In this document: one piece after another, positions 17,972 through 26,837 of the stretch
Layout: the number at the start of each line of letters is the position of its first letter
How positions within the stretch are numbered: position 1 is the stretch's first letter
Origin: Sphingobacterium faecale
GTDB taxonomy: Bacteria > Bacteroidota > Bacteroidia > Sphingobacteriales > Sphingobacteriaceae
Reading direction: 5' to 3'
Assembly: GCF_016746095.1 (NCBI RefSeq)
Contig: NZ_JAERTY010000009.1
Span: 339,940-403,939 of the forward strand
DNA length: 64,000 bases
The notes under the pieces: generated by a model
Told to the model about the DNA's origin: nothing
Database searches by the model: none
The model's input: only the letters and a program-made list of their open reading frames with translations
Translations under genes and position numbers: made by a program

Positions 17972-18371
17972 TTTTACTAAATTTTAGATTTTACTGTTGT
18001 TTAATTATTTATGTTTAATTCAATTTTATGCAATACTTGTCGCATCATTTTGACGTCTGTCAAAACAAATATACTATTTTGTTACAAAAGTCAAATTTTT
18101 TAGCATTTAATTTTAAACTCTTTTTAATGTGCTTGACGGATGAGCATCAGCGGCAATCATATCCTCAATACACATATAAATTAAATGTTCCCATCTTGTG
18201 AATATTATGCAATAAAAACTATTTTTTCTTTGATATGCAAATTAATAAATAGTTAATCGAAAAAAATAAGTAAGCTATCACTCACTTTGATTGTTTCAAC
18301 ATATTTGTGCTTTACTGTACCTTACGCTGCTAAGATCCTTGTATTAACGTATTTATAAATCAAAAATTGTC
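17972..18371. other. 400-bp intergenic region between exbB and yciH
   Basis: It holds the minus-strand exbB promoter at 18066-18094 and a minus-strand frame that is open for about 41 codons up to a stop at 18113-18115. That frame's last 20 codons begin with ATG at 18173-18175. No hairpin terminator after yciH, no RNA gene and no mobile element is visible. The rest is AT-rich and unassigned. Confidence 0.6.
18066..18094 (-). promoter_or_regulatory. Promoter of the exbB-tonB cluster
   Basis: On the minus strand TTG (18092-18094) is followed after 18 bp by TATATTTG (18066-18073). This fits the Bacteroidetes -33/-7 consensus TTG-N19-TAnnTTTG. Transcription should start near 18059, leaving a leader of about 88 nt before exbB. 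Confidence 0.6.
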
Positions 18372-18719
18372 TTATCCACCAACTTGTTTTACGTTATATC
18401 CAGAAGATGCTAATAATTCAAAAACTTTTTGCTTAAAATCTCCTTGTATCAAAATTTCGCCATCTTTCGCAGATCCGCCCACTCCGCATTTTTGCTTTAA
18501 CAATTTAGCGAGATTCTCCAGATCGCTATCTTTACCTACAAATCCTTCAATAACAGTGACAACTTTTCCTTTACGGGATTTACGATCCAAAAGAACTTTC
18601 AGCTTCTGCTTTTCATTGGGTAAAGTATCTATCTCAAAATCTAGATTCTCATCGTAGTTAAAAGAGCTATCTGTTGAATAGACAACACCTTCGTACCGTT
18701 GCTTTTTTTGCTTTGACAT
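18372..18719 (-). CDS. yciH: SUI1/YciH-type translation initiation factor homologue
   Basis: 115 aa with a disordered, basic N-terminus and a SUI1 (eIF1-like) fold at about 40-115: KVLLDRKSRKGKVVTVIEGF, then KLLKQKCGVGGSAKDGEILI and IQGDFKQKVFELLASSGYNV. The GVGG-stretch and the final FELL-type helix are family signatures. In bacteria such proteins are thought to tune start-codon selection, but the exact role is not established. It stands alone on the minus strand. Confidence 0.9.
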   Translation of the reverse strand: MSKQKKQRYEGVVYSTDSSFNYDENLDFEIDTLPNEKQKLKVLLDRKSRKGKVVTVIEGFVGKDSDLENLAKLLKQKCGVGGSAKDGEILIQGDFKQKVFELLASSGYNVKQVGG

Positions 18720-18739
18720 TTTTATTTAAAAGTTATAGA

Positions 18740-18808
18740 AGTTATAAAAGTGATGTAGGTTACAAGGATTTTTCCATAACCATCATAATTTTTGTCACTG
18801 TTATAACT
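18740..18808. repeat. Imperfect inverted repeat upstream of yciH
   Basis: agttataaaagtga (18740-18753) is matched at 13 of 14 positions by the inverse of tcactgttataact (18795-18808), 41 nt apart. It lies in the 150-bp gap between the lipid-kinase stop and the yciH start. It may be an operator or a long-armed hairpin. No function is known. Confidence 0.35.
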
Positions 18809-18870
18809 TTATTTTAATATAGAGTAACGCCTTTACGGTTTTACAGTTTCACAATTTTGCCGCTCCCTCA

Positions 18871-19749
18871 TTAACATATTATTTTCAATGAGCTTGGTTT
18901 TACTTCAATCTGTAGATTACCAGGCAACACTAATGGCTCTCCATCGACATGTACCGGTCCGGTATCATCGCGCTCGATCAGGATGTCCTTCCCTGGAATA
19001 ATTTCCACATACTCCGACTGGTCCGCCGAGCGGTTAAAAAGATGATACACCATCATGGGCAAAATATAAAGCGGGAATTTATGTACTATACAAACATCCA
19101 AAAGACCATCATTAACAGACGCATTGGGTGCGATATATGCATTATTACCATATTGAGGCGAGTTTGCAACCGATATCATAAACGCTTCACGTTCATATTT
19201 TTTCCCATCTATGGTCAACGTATAATGACAGGGTTTGTACTTGCTTAATACATTAACAACCGACCGCAAATAACCGATCGGACCACGTATGGAGTCGTTG
19301 GCAAAGCGGTCACTCACGGACGCATCAAAACCTAATCCCGCAATATTGAAAAAGGGTTTACCATTGACCGTGCCGCAGTCGACATCCACTGTTTCGAATC
19401 GATTCAACCGGCGGATAGCAGCAGTCTCATTCATAGGTATTCCTAAATACAGGGCCAAACCATTACCTGAGCCCTCTGGAATAATGCCCAAAGGAATTCC
19501 TGATCCGACCAGTGCGGCTCCCAATTCATTAATAGTACCATCACCGCCCACAGCGATAACCGCATCATATTTATCTTCTATTGCCTTTTTACCCAATTCA
19601 TAAGCGTGATTGGGCTTTGTCGTCTGTTGAAAAGTCGGGTTAAATTTCTTTAAATCAAGAACTTCCAAAACTTTCTTATTGAAAGCTGTTTTCTTTTTAC
19701 CTCCCGAAATGGGGTTTATCACAAAAAGTATCTTCTTTTGATCTTCCAT
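18871..19749 (-). CDS. Diacylglycerol kinase / YegS-type lipid kinase
   Basis: 292 aa. DAGK catalytic domain with the phosphate-binding INPISGGKKK at 11-20, the hallmark GGDGTINELGAAL at 68-80, and PEGSGNGLALYLGIP at 91-105. The C-terminal beta-sandwich ends with IPGKDILIERDDTGPVHVDG. It should phosphorylate a membrane lipid, probably diacylglycerol, at the inner face of the cytoplasmic membrane. The substrate cannot be told from sequence because bacterial relatives include sphingolipid and undecaprenol kinases, and Sphingobacteriaceae make sphingolipids. Confidence 0.88.
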   Translation of the reverse strand: MEDQKKILFVINPISGGKKKTAFNKKVLEVLDLKKFNPTFQQTTKPNHAYELGKKAIEDKYDAVIAVGGDGTINELGAALVGSGIPLGIIPEGSGNGLALYLGIPMNETAAIRRLNRFETVDVDCGTVNGKPFFNIAGLGFDASVSDRFANDSIRGPIGYLRSVVNVLSKYKPCHYTLTIDGKKYEREAFMISVANSPQYGNNAYIAPNASVNDGLLDVCIVHKFPLYILPMMVYHLFNRSADQSEYVEIIPGKDILIERDDTGPVHVDGEPLVLPGNLQIEVKPSSLKIIC

Positions 19750-19854
19750 AAATGCATACTGTCACGTCTGTAAAGATATAGATTACATTGCAATTAATAA
19801 TCGTCCAAATCTTGGAATAACTAAAATTAGCTTTTAATAGTTATAAAAGAGTTG

Positions 19855-19862
19855 TAGCTTTG
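19855..19862 (+). promoter_or_regulatory. -7 box of metK promoter
   Basis: TAGCTTTG matches TAnnTTTG. No clear TTG lies at the expected -33 position. Transcription would begin about 19866-19869, right at the start of the S-box-like leader, so the leader would have little or no 5' flank. Confidence 0.5.
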
Positions 19863-19865
19863 TCC

Positions 19866-19947
19866 CGTCAAAAAAGGTGGACTGATTTGCATTTTACTTG
19901 AACAGTAAAAAGGGAGATTGCAACCACAGAAAAAAAGTGCTAAAACC
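19866..19947 (+). ncRNA. S-box-like (SAM riboswitch clan) leader of metK
   Basis: Three blocks recall the SAM-I core in the right order and spacing. These are aaaaaaggtgg (19870-19880), gcaaccac (19920-19927) and, after seven A residues, gtgctaaaacc (19937-19947). They correspond to the P2 5' strand, the GCAACC junction, and the P3 arm with its following junction (GGTGCTAAATTCC in classical S-boxes). CAC 19925-19927 pairs with GTG 19937-19939 (P3). An internal hairpin ttttac/gtaaaa (19892-19897 and 19905-19910) extends P2. The GAGGGA kink-turn and an obvious P1 are missing, so this is a divergent variant or a look-alike. A SAM sensor upstream of SAM synthetase fits the biology. Confidence 0.5.
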
Positions 19948-20049
19948 ATTCATTTACTCGTTTTTCACTTCTACCTGTATTGCTTTTCTCTAACTAAGGT
20001 ACGATACAGTTCCCACAACGTAATATTATACAAAAACAACTATTGTAAT

Positions 20050-21303
20050 ATGGCATATTTATTCACATCCGAATCGGTATCGGAAGGCCATCCAGACAAA
20101 ATTGCGGATCAAATATCTGATGCATTAATTGATAACTTTCTAGCCTGGGACGAAGATGCCAGGGTGGCTATCGAAACTTTGGTCACTACAGGTCAAGTCG
20201 TATTAGCCGGTGAAGTGAAGTCTAAAATATATTTGGATGTCCAGAAAATAACACGAGCAGTCATTGAAAAGATCGGCTATACGAAATCGGCTTACATGTT
20301 CGAAGCGAACTCATGTGGTGTATTATCTGCCATTCACGAGCAGTCTGCTGATATCAATCAAGGAGTAGACCGTAAAACGAGGCAAGATCAGGGAGCCGGT
20401 GATCAAGGAATCATGTTTGGCTATGCAAACAACGAAACCGACAACTACATGCCTTTAGCACTAGACTTATCCCATCGCTTACTTTACGAATTAGCTGCTT
20501 TACGTCGCGAGAATAAAGAAATCTCTTATTTACGCCCCGACGCCAAGTCGCAAGTTACCTTAGAATATAGCGACGACCATAAACCCTTGCGTATCGACAC
20601 CATCGTAATCTCTACACAGCACGATGATTTTGACAACGAAGATACGATGCTTGCAAAAATTACAGAAGACATCAAAAACGTTTTGATTCCTCGTGTCAAA
20701 GCACAATTGAAGCCGGAATTACAAGCATTATTCAACGATGATATAAAATTCCATGTCAACCCTACTGGTAAGTTTGTAATCGGCGGTCCACATGGAGACA
20801 CGGGCCTTACTGGACGTAAAATCATTGTAGATACTTATGGAGGTAAAGGAGCACACGGAGGAGGTGCATTCTCGGGGAAAGATCCATCAAAAGTAGACCG
20901 TTCAGCGGCTTATGCAACGAGACATATCGCCAAAAATCTAGTAGCTGCTGGTATAGCAGACGAAATATTAGTACAGATTTCGTACGCTATCGGTGTAAAA
21001 GATCCTATGGGAATCTACGTAAATACATACGGAACGAGCAAGGTAAATTTCTCTGATTCCGAAATTGCAACGAAAATTTCTGAAATTTTCGACATGACAC
21101 CATACGGTATCGAAACACGCCTGGGCCTGCGTAACCCTATATATTCAGAAACCGCAGCTTATGGACATATGGGAAGGACACCAAAGACCGTCACGAAGAC
21201 ATTTGAAAGTTCTAATGGTGAAACCAAAACGGTGGAAGTAGAGCTATTTACCTGGGAAAAACTAGACTACGTGGATAAAATCAAAACGGCTTTCGGAATA
21301 TGA
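20050..21303 (+). CDS. metK: S-adenosylmethionine synthetase
   Basis: 417 aa from the ATG at 20050-20052. It makes SAM from methionine and ATP in the cytoplasm. Signatures include MAYLFTSESVSEGHPDKIAD at 1-20, GAGDQGIMFGYA in the N-terminal domain and the glycine-rich GGKGAHGGGAFSGKDPSKVD (phosphate loop). A TTG-initiated frame extends 44 codons further upstream, but that part has no family similarity and covers the leader element, so I reject it. The gene has its own promoter, leader and terminator. Confidence 0.97.
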   Translation: MAYLFTSESVSEGHPDKIADQISDALIDNFLAWDEDARVAIETLVTTGQVVLAGEVKSKIYLDVQKITRAVIEKIGYTKSAYMFEANSCGVLSAIHEQSADINQGVDRKTRQDQGAGDQGIMFGYANNETDNYMPLALDLSHRLLYELAALRRENKEISYLRPDAKSQVTLEYSDDHKPLRIDTIVISTQHDDFDNEDTMLAKITEDIKNVLIPRVKAQLKPELQALFNDDIKFHVNPTGKFVIGGPHGDTGLTGRKIIVDTYGGKGAHGGGAFSGKDPSKVDRSAAYATRHIAKNLVAAGIADEILVQISYAIGVKDPMGIYVNTYGTSKVNFSDSEIATKISEIFDMTPYGIETRLGLRNPIYSETAAYGHMGRTPKTVTKTFESSNGETKTVEVELFTWEKLDYVDKIKTAFGI

Positions 21304-21328
21304 GTCTTATAAAACAGATCATACGTTA

Positions 21329-21366
21329 AAAAAAGCGCAAAGAACTAATATTCTTTGCGCTTTTTT
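21329..21366 (+). terminator. metK terminator
   Basis: Arms 21329-21344 and 21351-21366 form a 16-bp stem (core gcgcaaagaa/ttctttgcgc) with a 6-nt loop. The 3' arm ends in six T residues. Confidence 0.93.
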
Positions 21367-21658
21367 ATGCAGTACATACGATACTTGATAGGCTTCCGAT
21401 TATCTATAGCTTTTGATCTAACAGGTAGATTATCCGTACTTCATTCGGACTTAACAGGGACTTCATTCGGATAAACCCGAATAAAACTCGGGTTTTACCC
21501 CTGTTTTCTTCCTATCAAATACCTTTTGAGGTAAAAGATGTCCCCGACTTGGTAAAAGAATTAACCGAAGACTTCTCTAGTAGACTTAAAGCATATTGAG
21601 ATAATTAGGGATTGAAGACCTAATAAAAAGAGAGCGTGATCAGTAACATAAGGAAGAC
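21367..21658. other. Intergenic region with repeats and a possible decayed coding remnant
   Basis: acttcattcgga occurs twice, at 21438-21449 and 21460-21471. A nested stem-loop follows: outer arms aacaggg (21453-21459) and ccctgtt (21499-21505), inner arms aaacccga (21473-21480) and tcgggttt (21488-21495). A plus-strand frame is open from about 21430 to a TGA near 21596-21598 without a start codon. Its end reads like protein (FEVKDVPDLVKELTEDFSSR), which suggests a gene relic. No family is recognised. Confidence 0.4.
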
Positions 21659-22987
21659 CTATATCAAGCCTCTTGCCTTAACTTCTAAATACTTATTAAC
21701 CGCATTGATGCTCAAATCCTCAGGAGCAGTATAGATAGTCTGCAACCCATTACGGATGAGCTCCTGTATAATCAGATTTTTCTCATAGACAAACTTCTCT
21801 GCTATAATCTTATTGTAGACATCGATTGTTTTAAAAGCTTCCTCCCTCGACATCTCCAAAAGCTCCGTATTCTTAAAAACAATCACCACCACGATATGGC
21901 TCTTATTCAGCATCCGTAAATAAGGGAGCTGCCTGTTCATCGCTTCAAGCGTCTCGAAATTGGTATATATAAAAATCAGCGAACGCTTATTAATATGCTT
22001 TCTAGCAAAGGCATACAAACCGCCAAACTCTGACTCTTCAAACCTTGTAGTGATGCCATACAACTTGTCAGCGATCAACTTCATCTGCTTATTGTTCTTC
22101 TCTGCCGGAATATGGTTATTTACATCTTTAGAAAAGGTAAGCATTCCCGCTCGGTCCTGTTTGAGTATCGCAGCATTAGAAAGTACCAAGGTCGCATTGA
22201 TAGCGTAGTCCAATAAGGTCATTTCTTGGAAAGGCATACGCATAACACGCCCCAGATCAATAAAAGAATAAATCGGTTGGGATTTTTCTTCCTGATATTG
22301 GTTTATCATCAGCTTATTATGTTTTGCAGAGGCTTTCCAATTCATGTGCCGGTATTCATCACCTTTTACATATTCCCGTATATGATCAAACTCCATGGTG
22401 GAGCCGATGCGACGGATACGCTTAACACCTAACTCTACAAGTCTATCCATAGTAGCGAGCAACTGATACTTACGCATCTGCACAAAAGATGGATAGCAAG
22501 GGATATCAAGATGGTTCTCTAGCGTAATTCTTCTTTCGAACAGCCCCAAATGACTGATTAAGACGTGACATTTTCCAAATGAATAAATTCCCCGGCTTTT
22601 GGGAGATAATTCATAATCAATCTCATGCACCCTATGTGGTAACAGTCGTAACGAAAACTCATTCTGCCGCATTTGCAATTGCACAGGCATCTCTTCCAGC
22701 ACTCGGGCTTTCATGCCGATAGTATAACGACTGGAAACAAGCAGGGAAAATGTATTGACATCGCCATTAGACATTTTTTCGGGATACCTACGCTCAATGA
22801 CAATAGGCTTTTTGAGAAAAAACAGAAATAACAAATCCCAAACGCATACAAGCAACAATACCCACGAAAGAACGGCACATAGGATACGTAAAGGTTCCAC
22901 GTAAAACGACAACGCGAAACCTCCCGCTAATCCTAAGAGCAGAAAGAAAAACAGATTCCTAACATACAACCGCTTTATCCAATTCAT
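21659..22987 (-). CDS. DUF58 domain-containing protein
   Basis: 442 aa. There are two N-terminal membrane helices (about 12-30 and 35-58). The DUF58 core is GSTMEFDHIREYVKGDEYRH (195-214) followed by MNWKASAKHNKLMINQYQ. The C-terminal half resembles a von Willebrand A-like fold (PIYSFIDLGRVMRMPF; LIFIYTNFETLEAMNRQ). DUF58 genes habitually follow MoxR ATPase genes, as here, where the start overlaps the moxR stop by one base. Its role is probably in assembly or folding of envelope or enzyme complexes, by analogy only. Confidence 0.88.
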   Translation of the reverse strand: MNWIKRLYVRNLFFFLLLGLAGGFALSFYVEPLRILCAVLSWVLLLVCVWDLLFLFFLKKPIVIERRYPEKMSNGDVNTFSLLVSSRYTIGMKARVLEEMPVQLQMRQNEFSLRLLPHRVHEIDYELSPKSRGIYSFGKCHVLISHLGLFERRITLENHLDIPCYPSFVQMRKYQLLATMDRLVELGVKRIRRIGSTMEFDHIREYVKGDEYRHMNWKASAKHNKLMINQYQEEKSQPIYSFIDLGRVMRMPFQEMTLLDYAINATLVLSNAAILKQDRAGMLTFSKDVNNHIPAEKNNKQMKLIADKLYGITTRFEESEFGGLYAFARKHINKRSLIFIYTNFETLEAMNRQLPYLRMLNKSHIVVVIVFKNTELLEMSREEAFKTIDVYNKIIAEKFVYEKNLIIQELIRNGLQTIYTAPEDLSINAVNKYLEVKARGLI

Positions 22988-23991
22988 TATCGCGGGATTT
23001 CTACAGACTCTACCAATTGACGAATAATATAATCGGCAGAAAAGCCTTCCATTTCCTTCTCCGGTGTAAGCTGCACACGATGCCCTAAAATTGGTGATGC
23101 TACATATTTCACATCCTCAGGAGTTACAAAATCCCGACCCTGTAGCGCTGCAAAAGCCTTTGAAGCTTCCAATAAAGCTATAGACGCACGAGGTGAGGCA
23201 CCTAGACTTAAATTTGGATTGCTACGTGTCTGCACGACAATCTGCGCGATATATTGTAGTACATCATCATGTACATAGACAAGTTTGACTAAGTGCTGAA
23301 AATGGATGACCTCTTCCTTAGACAACACCGCCTGAACTAGATCTTCCTTATTGCCTGCACGCTGCAAATGATGTTCTTTTAAAATGTTTAACTCTTGCTC
23401 AAACTCAGGATAAAGAACATCAACCTTGAATAGAAAACGGTCGAGCTGCGCCTCCGGCAACCTGTATGTTCCCTCATGCTCAATAGGGTTTTGAGTGGCA
23501 AACACAATAAAGGGGCTAGTCATCTTGTAGGTATGACCGTCGACAGTCACTTGTTCCTCACTCATACATTCAAATAGGGAGGCCTGCGTCTTTGCTGGAG
23601 CCCGATTGATTTCATCGATCAAAATGATATTGCCAAATATAGGCCCTTTTCTAAATTCAAACTCATTGGTTTTCAAATCCAATATAGATGACCCTGTTAC
23701 ATCTGATGGCATCAAATCGGGCGTAAACTGAATTCGCTTAAAATCACTATTTATAGTCTTAGCAATAAGCTTGGCTGTCAATGTCTTAGCCACACCCGGT
23801 AATCCTTCAATAAGAGAGTGTCCACCAGCAAGAATAGATATCAACAACATATTGATAACTCGATCCTGTCCTACAATAACTTTTTTAATTTCTTGCCTTA
23901 CCGCATCCAACTTATGCTGTAAAACAGTCAAATCAATCCTATTTTCAAAATCGGGAAGATAACGGTCTGTTAGGTGATCTTGTTCGCTCAT
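22987..23991 (-). CDS. MoxR-family AAA+ ATPase
   Basis: 334 aa. Walker A IEGLPGVAKT at 61-70, Walker B NIILIDEINR at 121-130, sensor-1 region FATQNPIEHEGTYRLPEAQL at 164-183 and sensor-2 SPRASIALLEASKAFA near 265-280. MoxR proteins act as chaperones that activate or assemble partner complexes. The partners are likely to be the DUF58 and membrane proteins encoded beside it. It overlaps the DUF4350 gene by 4 nt. Confidence 0.93.
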   Translation of the reverse strand: MSEQDHLTDRYLPDFENRIDLTVLQHKLDAVRQEIKKVIVGQDRVINMLLISILAGGHSLIEGLPGVAKTLTAKLIAKTINSDFKRIQFTPDLMPSDVTGSSILDLKTNEFEFRKGPIFGNIILIDEINRAPAKTQASLFECMSEEQVTVDGHTYKMTSPFIVFATQNPIEHEGTYRLPEAQLDRFLFKVDVLYPEFEQELNILKEHHLQRAGNKEDLVQAVLSKEEVIHFQHLVKLVYVHDDVLQYIAQIVVQTRSNPNLSLGASPRASIALLEASKAFAALQGRDFVTPEDVKYVASPILGHRVQLTPEKEMEGFSADYIIRQLVESVEIPR

Positions 23992-25199
23992 ATCAAATTG
24001 GCTTTACTTTTAAATTCTTCTATCTTTTTATTAACATATTTTACATCTTCTGTGGAAAAACTATCCTGTTCGCGGTAGCTTTGGAGAGAAGAGAAAAGTG
24101 TGATGGTTACTTCTAAAGGCACTCCGGATTTCATTGATAGCTGGCGCAGAAACTTACTATCAACAAGATCCATCGTTTCCAAATGGTAGCTATGTCGTAT
24201 AGCATAAAGAAAATAATCTATTTTCTTCTGAACAATATTGCCCGGATCTCCATTTTCATAATATAATGTTCCGATGGTCTTTGCGAACTCTTTTGAGAGA
24301 TTAGGCTCAGGCCGCACAATCTTCACTGCCCGTTGCTCCCGCTTACTTTTAAATACGAGCAGAACAAACAGGCCAAACAGCAACAAATACCAAGCTTGGT
24401 TAAAACCCGGACTCGTCAAAATCACACGTAAAGGGGTGACCGATTGTCCAGAGTTGAAATAGTAGTCAGAAAATAAAATTTTCCTACTTTTAATCAAACG
24501 AAGAACTCTCGACACATAACTGTACCCTTCTTCTTGCAAAAGGTGATAATTGGTAAATACTTCAGGCAGCAAATGCAAATATAGCGTTCCCTTTCCGTGA
24601 GATACACGAATGAAGTTAGGAATACTCCTCCCTCTTGCATGCAGCTGACCTAAAATAGTACAGGTCCTTGCATCAAGTTTAGAGAATACATTAAAATCAT
24701 TTATCTTATCTAAATAAAGTCTTGTTGTATCTGTTCCCAAGGAATAACTAACATTTTTGTCTGTAGGAACAAATAACTTATACTGCAGAGACTCTGCTTC
24801 TATCTCCAGTGTGTCCAATAATTGCTTACCGATATAGGTAGACGCTATAAATACCTCGCCTCCTCGATCGACGAAATCCAATATTTTCTTAGCGTCCGAG
24901 TCACCATAACTCACTTGTTGATATACGTCTAGGAGTGCTGTTCCATAACCTTTAATGCTATCTAGACGATCGACCAATTCGTATATAGTCTCCCCAAAAT
25001 CTTCATACACACGATCTGGCCCCAATATGCGGGGTACTTCATTCCGAAAGACAAATAAGCCATACGGTATTTTATCCCTGAAATTGTAGGTCTTGGTCCA
25101 GTTTATCGGACGCTTAGCCCCAGCATCAATCAGCGCTATTCCAATAGCAACAACCAATACCAGTAAAAGTCCTATTCCTATACTCTTTTTCAAGACCAC
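23988..25199 (-). CDS. DUF4350 domain-containing membrane protein
   Basis: 403 aa. N-terminal membrane helix (about 9-25), then an extracytoplasmic domain of DUF4350 type (YGLFVFRNEVPRILGPDRVY; LDFVDRGGEVFIASTYIG), a second helix (about 268-283, FNQAWYLLLFGLFVLLVF), and a cytoplasmic helical tail. The domain often occurs in MoxR/DUF58 clusters. It overlaps its neighbours by 4 nt (moxR) and 10 nt (next gene), so the cluster looks translationally coupled. Confidence 0.8.
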   Translation of the reverse strand: MVLKKSIGIGLLLVLVVAIGIALIDAGAKRPINWTKTYNFRDKIPYGLFVFRNEVPRILGPDRVYEDFGETIYELVDRLDSIKGYGTALLDVYQQVSYGDSDAKKILDFVDRGGEVFIASTYIGKQLLDTLEIEAESLQYKLFVPTDKNVSYSLGTDTTRLYLDKINDFNVFSKLDARTCTILGQLHARGRSIPNFIRVSHGKGTLYLHLLPEVFTNYHLLQEEGYSYVSRVLRLIKSRKILFSDYYFNSGQSVTPLRVILTSPGFNQAWYLLLFGLFVLLVFKSKREQRAVKIVRPEPNLSKEFAKTIGTLYYENGDPGNIVQKKIDYFLYAIRHSYHLETMDLVDSKFLRQLSMKSGVPLEVTITLFSSLQSYREQDSFSTEDVKYVNKKIEEFKSKANLI

Positions 25200-25927
25200 C
25201 TCCTTTGAAATTGGACAAAACGTTCTTCATACTTGGTGTAAGAGTTCTCCGTAATAGTAAAACCACCAAACCATACATAATCAAATACCGAAGCACAATC
25301 TAGAAAATCAGCTTTCAGCATCGCATTATCGACTTGCTCCATCAATTCACTATTCGTCTTGGATTGATTCCACTGTACAATCCCCTTTCTACCCAAGAGC
25401 TGAATGTTCATCAAATGTAGGTAACGTATAGCCAAAGCATAATTCTTTTGTTGCAAAGCTTCAGACAGATAGGTAGCAACATCCACCTGTAAAAGATTTT
25501 TCTCTATAAAGTCTATTTGCCGCTCTTCTTCCTCCTCCTTTTGATGATGTATGTACACCTGCTTACGGGATAAGAAGAATTTATAGATCAAAAACACAAA
25601 GATAACAGCTCCGATAATGGCTAGTACATTAACAATCCCTTCGTTAAAATTATGCTTAGGAGTAGGAAAAAGACTGGATATGAAAGCACCAATGCGATCA
25701 ATCAGTTTGTCAAAAAAACTCAGTTTATCTGAAATACTTTCTATATACTCAAACTCTTTACTTTGGTATCTTGACAGCATAGCGTCATACGATGGCAATG
25801 TATCCCCTATTACCATCTTGTCCTTGGGGATAGAATCATAATATCCCGATTTCCAATATTCGTAGATCGGAGCAGTACGCTCCCCATTCAAAGTATCAAC
25901 AGTTGCATCCTGCAGAACATTAAACAT
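25190..25927 (-). CDS. DUF4129-like single-span membrane protein
   Basis: 245 aa. A soluble N-terminal part (about 1-88), one membrane helix (about 93-114, NVLAIIGAVIFVFLIYKFFL), then a basic/acidic linker and a helical C-terminal domain. The C-terminal part (LAIRYLHLMNIQLLGRKGIV; FDYVWFGGFTITENSYTKYE) matches the DUF4129 pattern seen next to transglutaminase and MoxR systems. It overlaps both neighbours slightly (10 nt and 8 nt). Confidence 0.72.
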   Translation of the reverse strand: MFNVLQDATVDTLNGERTAPIYEYWKSGYYDSIPKDKMVIGDTLPSYDAMLSRYQSKEFEYIESISDKLSFFDKLIDRIGAFISSLFPTPKHNFNEGIVNVLAIIGAVIFVFLIYKFFLSRKQVYIHHQKEEEEERQIDFIEKNLLQVDVATYLSEALQQKNYALAIRYLHLMNIQLLGRKGIVQWNQSKTNSELMEQVDNAMLKADFLDCASVFDYVWFGGFTITENSYTKYEERFVQFQRRWS

Positions 25928-26837
25928 TCTTCCTCCTCCCTATCTTATGGATTTTTTCAAAAACATCTTCACCGAAACGAAGCTCTTTGGCCGTTTCATA
26001 AATAATTCCGTAACTGATCACCGATAACATGTAGTAGATAATAAAAAAAACGGTCAGCATTGTACTTCCAAAAGTCACCAGTATCTTGCCTATATAGGTT
26101 TCAAAAAAATCATTGCTGAAGCCTACATAATTATAAGCTATCAACCCCAAAATGATAAGAGGAACTATGCTCATCAAGGTCATTAACGAGCGAAATAAAA
26201 AAGTAACAACATAAGAGGCTAAGCCATATTCGGCAATCTTTTCTTTAAGCATCGAAAAGGCTGAAGTATAAGTGTCAAAAAGGTCATAATAATTCTCCCG
26301 ATATAACATAAATGCCGTAAAAAACCACAGTCCTAATATGGCAAAAACAATGCCTACAGCAATAGATCCGACGAAAGGAATCAAGGCCGAAATAAATACT
26401 ACAAAACCGATTGGAATAAGCAGAATAACGCCAACAACTACACTCCCTAGTAAAAAGCGGAAGTATTTGCTACTTTGACTCTTAAACGCTACCCATATAT
26501 CCTTATAGGAAAACGCGAGATCTCTTCGATCCCTTAGCAGGATAAAATACTCTATAGTAAATCCAAAAGCAAGGACACCGATAATCAGCATACACAACGC
26601 CGCTAATCCAAGAGTGATCAACATATCCACAATCTCGCCCGAACTATAATCAGCATTTAAGTTAAGTTGTGTAGAGATATAATAGCCCACAAGCAACATT
26701 AGGCACAGTGGACCGATCAACATCCGCAACAGCTCTCGCGTCAGGTGTCCCCAAATTATTTTTAGTAGGTTGATAAAGTCCTGTACAAACTCTCCTACTC
26801 TACGCTCTCGCTTAAATTCGAATTCGCTTAACTCCAT
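25920..26837 (-). CDS. Multi-pass membrane protein of the MoxR cluster
   Basis: 305 aa with about six membrane helices, among them LCLMLLVGYYISTQL, LAALCMLIIGVLAFGFTIEY and VVGVILLIPIGFVVFISALI. It resembles the helical membrane proteins often labelled DUF4013 or glycerophosphodiesterase-membrane-domain proteins, but I cannot name a family firmly. The gene overlaps the SpoIIM-like gene by 10 nt and the DUF4129-like gene by 8 nt. Confidence 0.7.
   Translation of the reverse strand: MELSEFEFKRERRVGEFVQDFINLLKIIWGHLTRELLRMLIGPLCLMLLVGYYISTQLNLNADYSSGEIVDMLITLGLAALCMLIIGVLAFGFTIEYFILLRDRRDLAFSYKDIWVAFKSQSSKYFRFLLGSVVVGVILLIPIGFVVFISALIPFVGSIAVGIVFAILGLWFFTAFMLYRENYYDLFDTYTSAFSMLKEKIAEYGLASYVVTFLFRSLMTLMSIVPLIILGLIAYNYVGFSNDFFETYIGKILVTFGSTMLTVFFIIYYMLSVISYGIIYETAKELRFGEDVFEKIHKIGRRKNV

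Noticed and set aside
19918..20049. A 44-codon N-terminal extension of metK from a TTG
   Set aside because: The extension has no similarity to SAM synthetases, overlaps the leader element, and the ATG at 20050 begins with the conserved MAYLFTSESVSEG.
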